Shown here: positions 4,915 through 6,340 of the stretch, one piece after another | Layout: the number at the start of each line of letters is the position of its first letter | How positions within the stretch are numbered: position 1 is the first letter of the stretch | From: Methanoregula sp. | Lineage (GTDB): Archaea; Halobacteriota; Methanomicrobia; Methanomicrobiales; Methanospirillaceae | NCBI GenBank assembly: GCA_028705545.1 | Contig: JAQWDG010000104.1 | Location: 1-6,340, forward strand | Reading direction: 5' to 3' | Length of the DNA: 6,340 nt | Position numbers and translations under genes: made by a program | Notes under the pieces: model-generated | Told to the model about the DNA's origin: nothing | What the model saw: only the letters and a program-made list of their open reading frames with translations | The model's database searches: none

Positions 4915-5085
4915 ATGCTGATCTGCCCGGTCTGCAAGAGCCACGATATTTTCCCGGTTGCCGGGGGATATATCGGCCAGGTCTATCTCTGCAAGAACTG
5001 TAAGTACCGTGGTTCGTTTGTACTGGAAATCGACGACCCGGGAAACCCCGGAAAAAAGGAGACCTCCGCGGAACAGGAACCGTAA
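4915..5085 (+). CDS. Small zinc-ribbon protein of unknown function
   Basis: A 56-residue protein with two knuckles, C4-P-V-C7 and C26-K-N-C29, spaced as in a four-cysteine zinc ribbon, followed by a short beta-like segment (GSFVLEI, 33-39) and a charged, flexible tail (40-56). No catalytic motif is seen; such small ribbons often bind nucleic acid or a protein partner, but I do not recognise a named family. The start is fixed by AAGGAGG at 4899-4905, nine bases before the ATG at 4915. An ATG at 4907 is too close to that site and opens only a four-codon frame (MPVC). The gene is divergent from pyrH and lies 15 bases before amrS, so it is probably the first gene of that operon. Confidence 0.8.
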   Translation: MLICPVCKSHDIFPVAGGYIGQVYLCKNCKYRGSFVLEIDDPGNPGKKETSAEQEP

Positions 5086-5100
5086 CGTAAGGTGAGAGGC

Positions 5101-6114
5101 ATGCACGAGGCACGCCAGTACATAAAAAAAGAAAATAATGCCGTGCAGTGTACGCTGTGCAGCCACCGTTGCAGGATTGCCGACGGGAAGCATGGGATCT
5201 GCGGTGTGCGGCAGAATACCGGGGGCACGTTGTACGCGACGACTTACGGTCTCGTGAGTGCCGAAGCGGTCGATCCGATCGAGAAAAAACCGCTCTACCA
5301 TTTCCTGCCAGGAACATTATCCTACTCCCTTGGCGGAATCGGGTGCAATTTCAAATGCCGCCACTGCCAGAACTGGCAGATCTCGCAGGCTGACCGGACG
5401 AATTCCCGTCTCGTCCCGATCTCCCCGAATGAGGGAGTTTCCCGGGCCATTGCCGAAGGATGCGCGAGCATCTCGTGGACCTATAACGAGCCGACCATCT
5501 GGCATGAGTACACCCTCGATATGGGCACACTCGCCCGGTCCCGGGGCCTTGGCACCTGCTATATCACAAACGGCTACATCACGGAGGAAGCGCTGCGGGA
5601 ACTTGTCCCCATGCTCTCCGCATTCCGGGTGGATCTCAAGGCCTTCACCGATGATTTTTACCGGAAAATCTGCGGCGCACACCTCCAGCCGGTGCTCGAT
5701 GCCGCGGTGCTCGCCCGCGAACTGAAAATGCACATCGAGACCGTGACGCTCGTGATCCCCGGACTTAACGACAGCAGGGAGGAGATCGATGCCCTGATCC
5801 GGTGGGTGATCGAAAACCTCGGGCCCGACACCCCGATGCACTTCTCCGCGTTCCATCCGGATTACCGGATGACAGACCGCGGCGGGACACCGGGTGCGCT
5901 CATCGAAAAGATATGCACCCGGGCAAAAGAACTCGGCCTCCACTACCCCTATTCAGGGAATGTAGGATACAGCAGGTTCGACAATACCTACTGCCCGGCC
6001 TGCGGTTCGCTCCTCATCGAACGAAAAGGATTTTCCGCACGGATCGTGGGCCTCGATGACCGGCAGTGCACAAACTGCGGCGAAAAGATCGGGGTCGTAC
6101 GCCATGTTGCATGA
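5101..6114 (+). CDS. amrS: AmmeMemoRadiSam system radical SAM enzyme
   Basis: A 337-residue radical SAM protein of the pyruvate-formate-lyase-activase-like group (COG1180), best matching the AmmeMemoRadiSam family. The cluster-binding motif is C82-NFK-C86-RH-C89, followed by QNWQIS, as usual in this family. An N-terminal cysteine cluster (C17, C20, C24, C34 in CTLCSHRC and GICGVR) and a C-terminal zinc-ribbon-like pair (C298/C301 and C323/C326) flank the barrel. YNEPTIWHEY and YITNGYITEEAL are further conserved segments in the core. It is expected to cleave S-adenosylmethionine to a 5'-deoxyadenosyl radical; the substrate is not established. The partners AmrA (AMMECR1) and AmrB (Memo-like) are not in the window. 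I prefer the ATG at 5101, which has GGTGAG four bases upstream, over the GTG at 5092 that would overlap that site. The Mut7-C gene overlaps its end. Confidence 0.9.
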   Translation: MHEARQYIKKENNAVQCTLCSHRCRIADGKHGICGVRQNTGGTLYATTYGLVSAEAVDPIEKKPLYHFLPGTLSYSLGGIGCNFKCRHCQNWQISQADRTNSRLVPISPNEGVSRAIAEGCASISWTYNEPTIWHEYTLDMGTLARSRGLGTCYITNGYITEEALRELVPMLSAFRVDLKAFTDDFYRKICGAHLQPVLDAAVLARELKMHIETVTLVIPGLNDSREEIDALIRWVIENLGPDTPMHFSAFHPDYRMTDRGGTPGALIEKICTRAKELGLHYPYSGNVGYSRFDNTYCPACGSLLIERKGFSARIVGLDDRQCTNCGEKIGVVRHVA

Positions 6115-6340
6115 TCCGGTTCCTCCAGAAACCCGGTTCCTTGCCGACCGGATGCTCGGCACCCTCACCCGCTACCTCAGGTTCATGGGATACGACACGG
6201 TCAGCGCAAACGGGTGGTCCCCGGGAGATTCCCGGGAAGACACCCGGCTGCTCGATCTGGCATGCCGCGAGAACCGGATCCTGCTGACCCGGGACCACGA
6301 ACTTGCCCGGAGGGGCAAAAAACAGGCAGTACTTGTCGGG
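6104..6340 (+). CDS. Mut7-C RNase-domain protein, 3' end outside window
   Basis: An open frame of 79 codons runs to the window edge without a stop. After a short leader (MLHDPVPPE) comes TRFLADRMLGTLTRYLRFMG (residues 10-29), followed by YDT and later LLTRDHELARR (60-70), with an acidic EDTRLL in between (45-50). This order is characteristic of the Mut7-C domain (PF01927, formerly DUF82), a PIN-like fold predicted to be an RNase; D15, D46 and D64 are candidate metal-binding residues. The complete domain is usually about 150 residues, so roughly half is seen. The start overlaps amrS by 11 bases, suggesting translational coupling. A longer in-frame start at 6056 is possible but would overlap amrS by 59 bases and add residues without family resemblance. 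The target RNA of these archaeal proteins is not known. Confidence 0.88.
   Translation, partial: MLHDPVPPETRFLADRMLGTLTRYLRFMGYDTVSANGWSPGDSREDTRLLDLACRENRILLTRDHELARRGKKQAVLVG

Noticed and set aside
5092..5100. GTG start giving AmrS three more residues
   Set aside because: The GTG overlaps the GGTGAG ribosome-binding site that is correctly spaced for the ATG at 5101.
6066..6287. Alternative + strand frame overlapping the Mut7-C gene
   Set aside because: It is out of frame with the recognisable Mut7-C motifs and has no family resemblance of its own.

Overview
The window looks like a piece of a methanogenic archaeon's chromosome, most plausibly from the Methanomicrobiales (Methanoregula, Methanoculleus and similar). 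This placement is inferred from several things: an archaeal-type UMP kinase, a tRNA-Pro without an encoded CCA, an AmmeMemoRadiSam-family radical SAM enzyme next to a Mut7-C RNase-domain protein, short T-run terminators, TATA-like boxes, a mix of Shine-Dalgarno and apparently leaderless starts, and moderately high GC content. No phage or insertion-sequence genes are visible.

Left block (1-2996, + strand): two consecutive copies of a two-gene phosphate module, a DUF47 (PhoU-like) regulator followed by a PiT-family permease. Only the last 15 codons of the first DUF47 gene are inside the window. Its stop overlaps the start of the first permease (ATGA). A 58-base gap precedes the second DUF47 gene, which is followed by a GTG-started second permease. 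The second permease has canonical PiT signature motifs. The first has lost several signature residues and carries an insertion of about 62 residues with two extra hydrophobic spans, so it may not be an ordinary phosphate carrier.

Middle block: a 371-base gap between convergent genes (2997-3367) with no convincing gene but a striking series of inverted repeats, the largest a roughly 28-bp imperfect stem around a 54-base loop. On the - strand follow endonuclease III (nth) and, directly upstream of it, tRNA-Pro(TGG). The nth start codon lies only five bases past the tRNA 3' end, so 3' processing of the tRNA would produce an almost leaderless nth mRNA. Further upstream on the - strand is UMP kinase (pyrH), ending in a T-run.

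Right block (4858-6340, + strand): divergent from pyrH across a 57-base region with a near-palindromic TATA-like element. It holds a tight cluster of a 56-residue zinc-ribbon protein, the radical SAM enzyme AmrS, and the start of a Mut7-C RNase-domain protein that overlaps amrS and runs off the window.

Most of the window is ordinary housekeeping content. The parts that merit a second look are the divergent permease within the tandem module, the structured convergent intergenic region, and the tRNA-Pro/nth junction.
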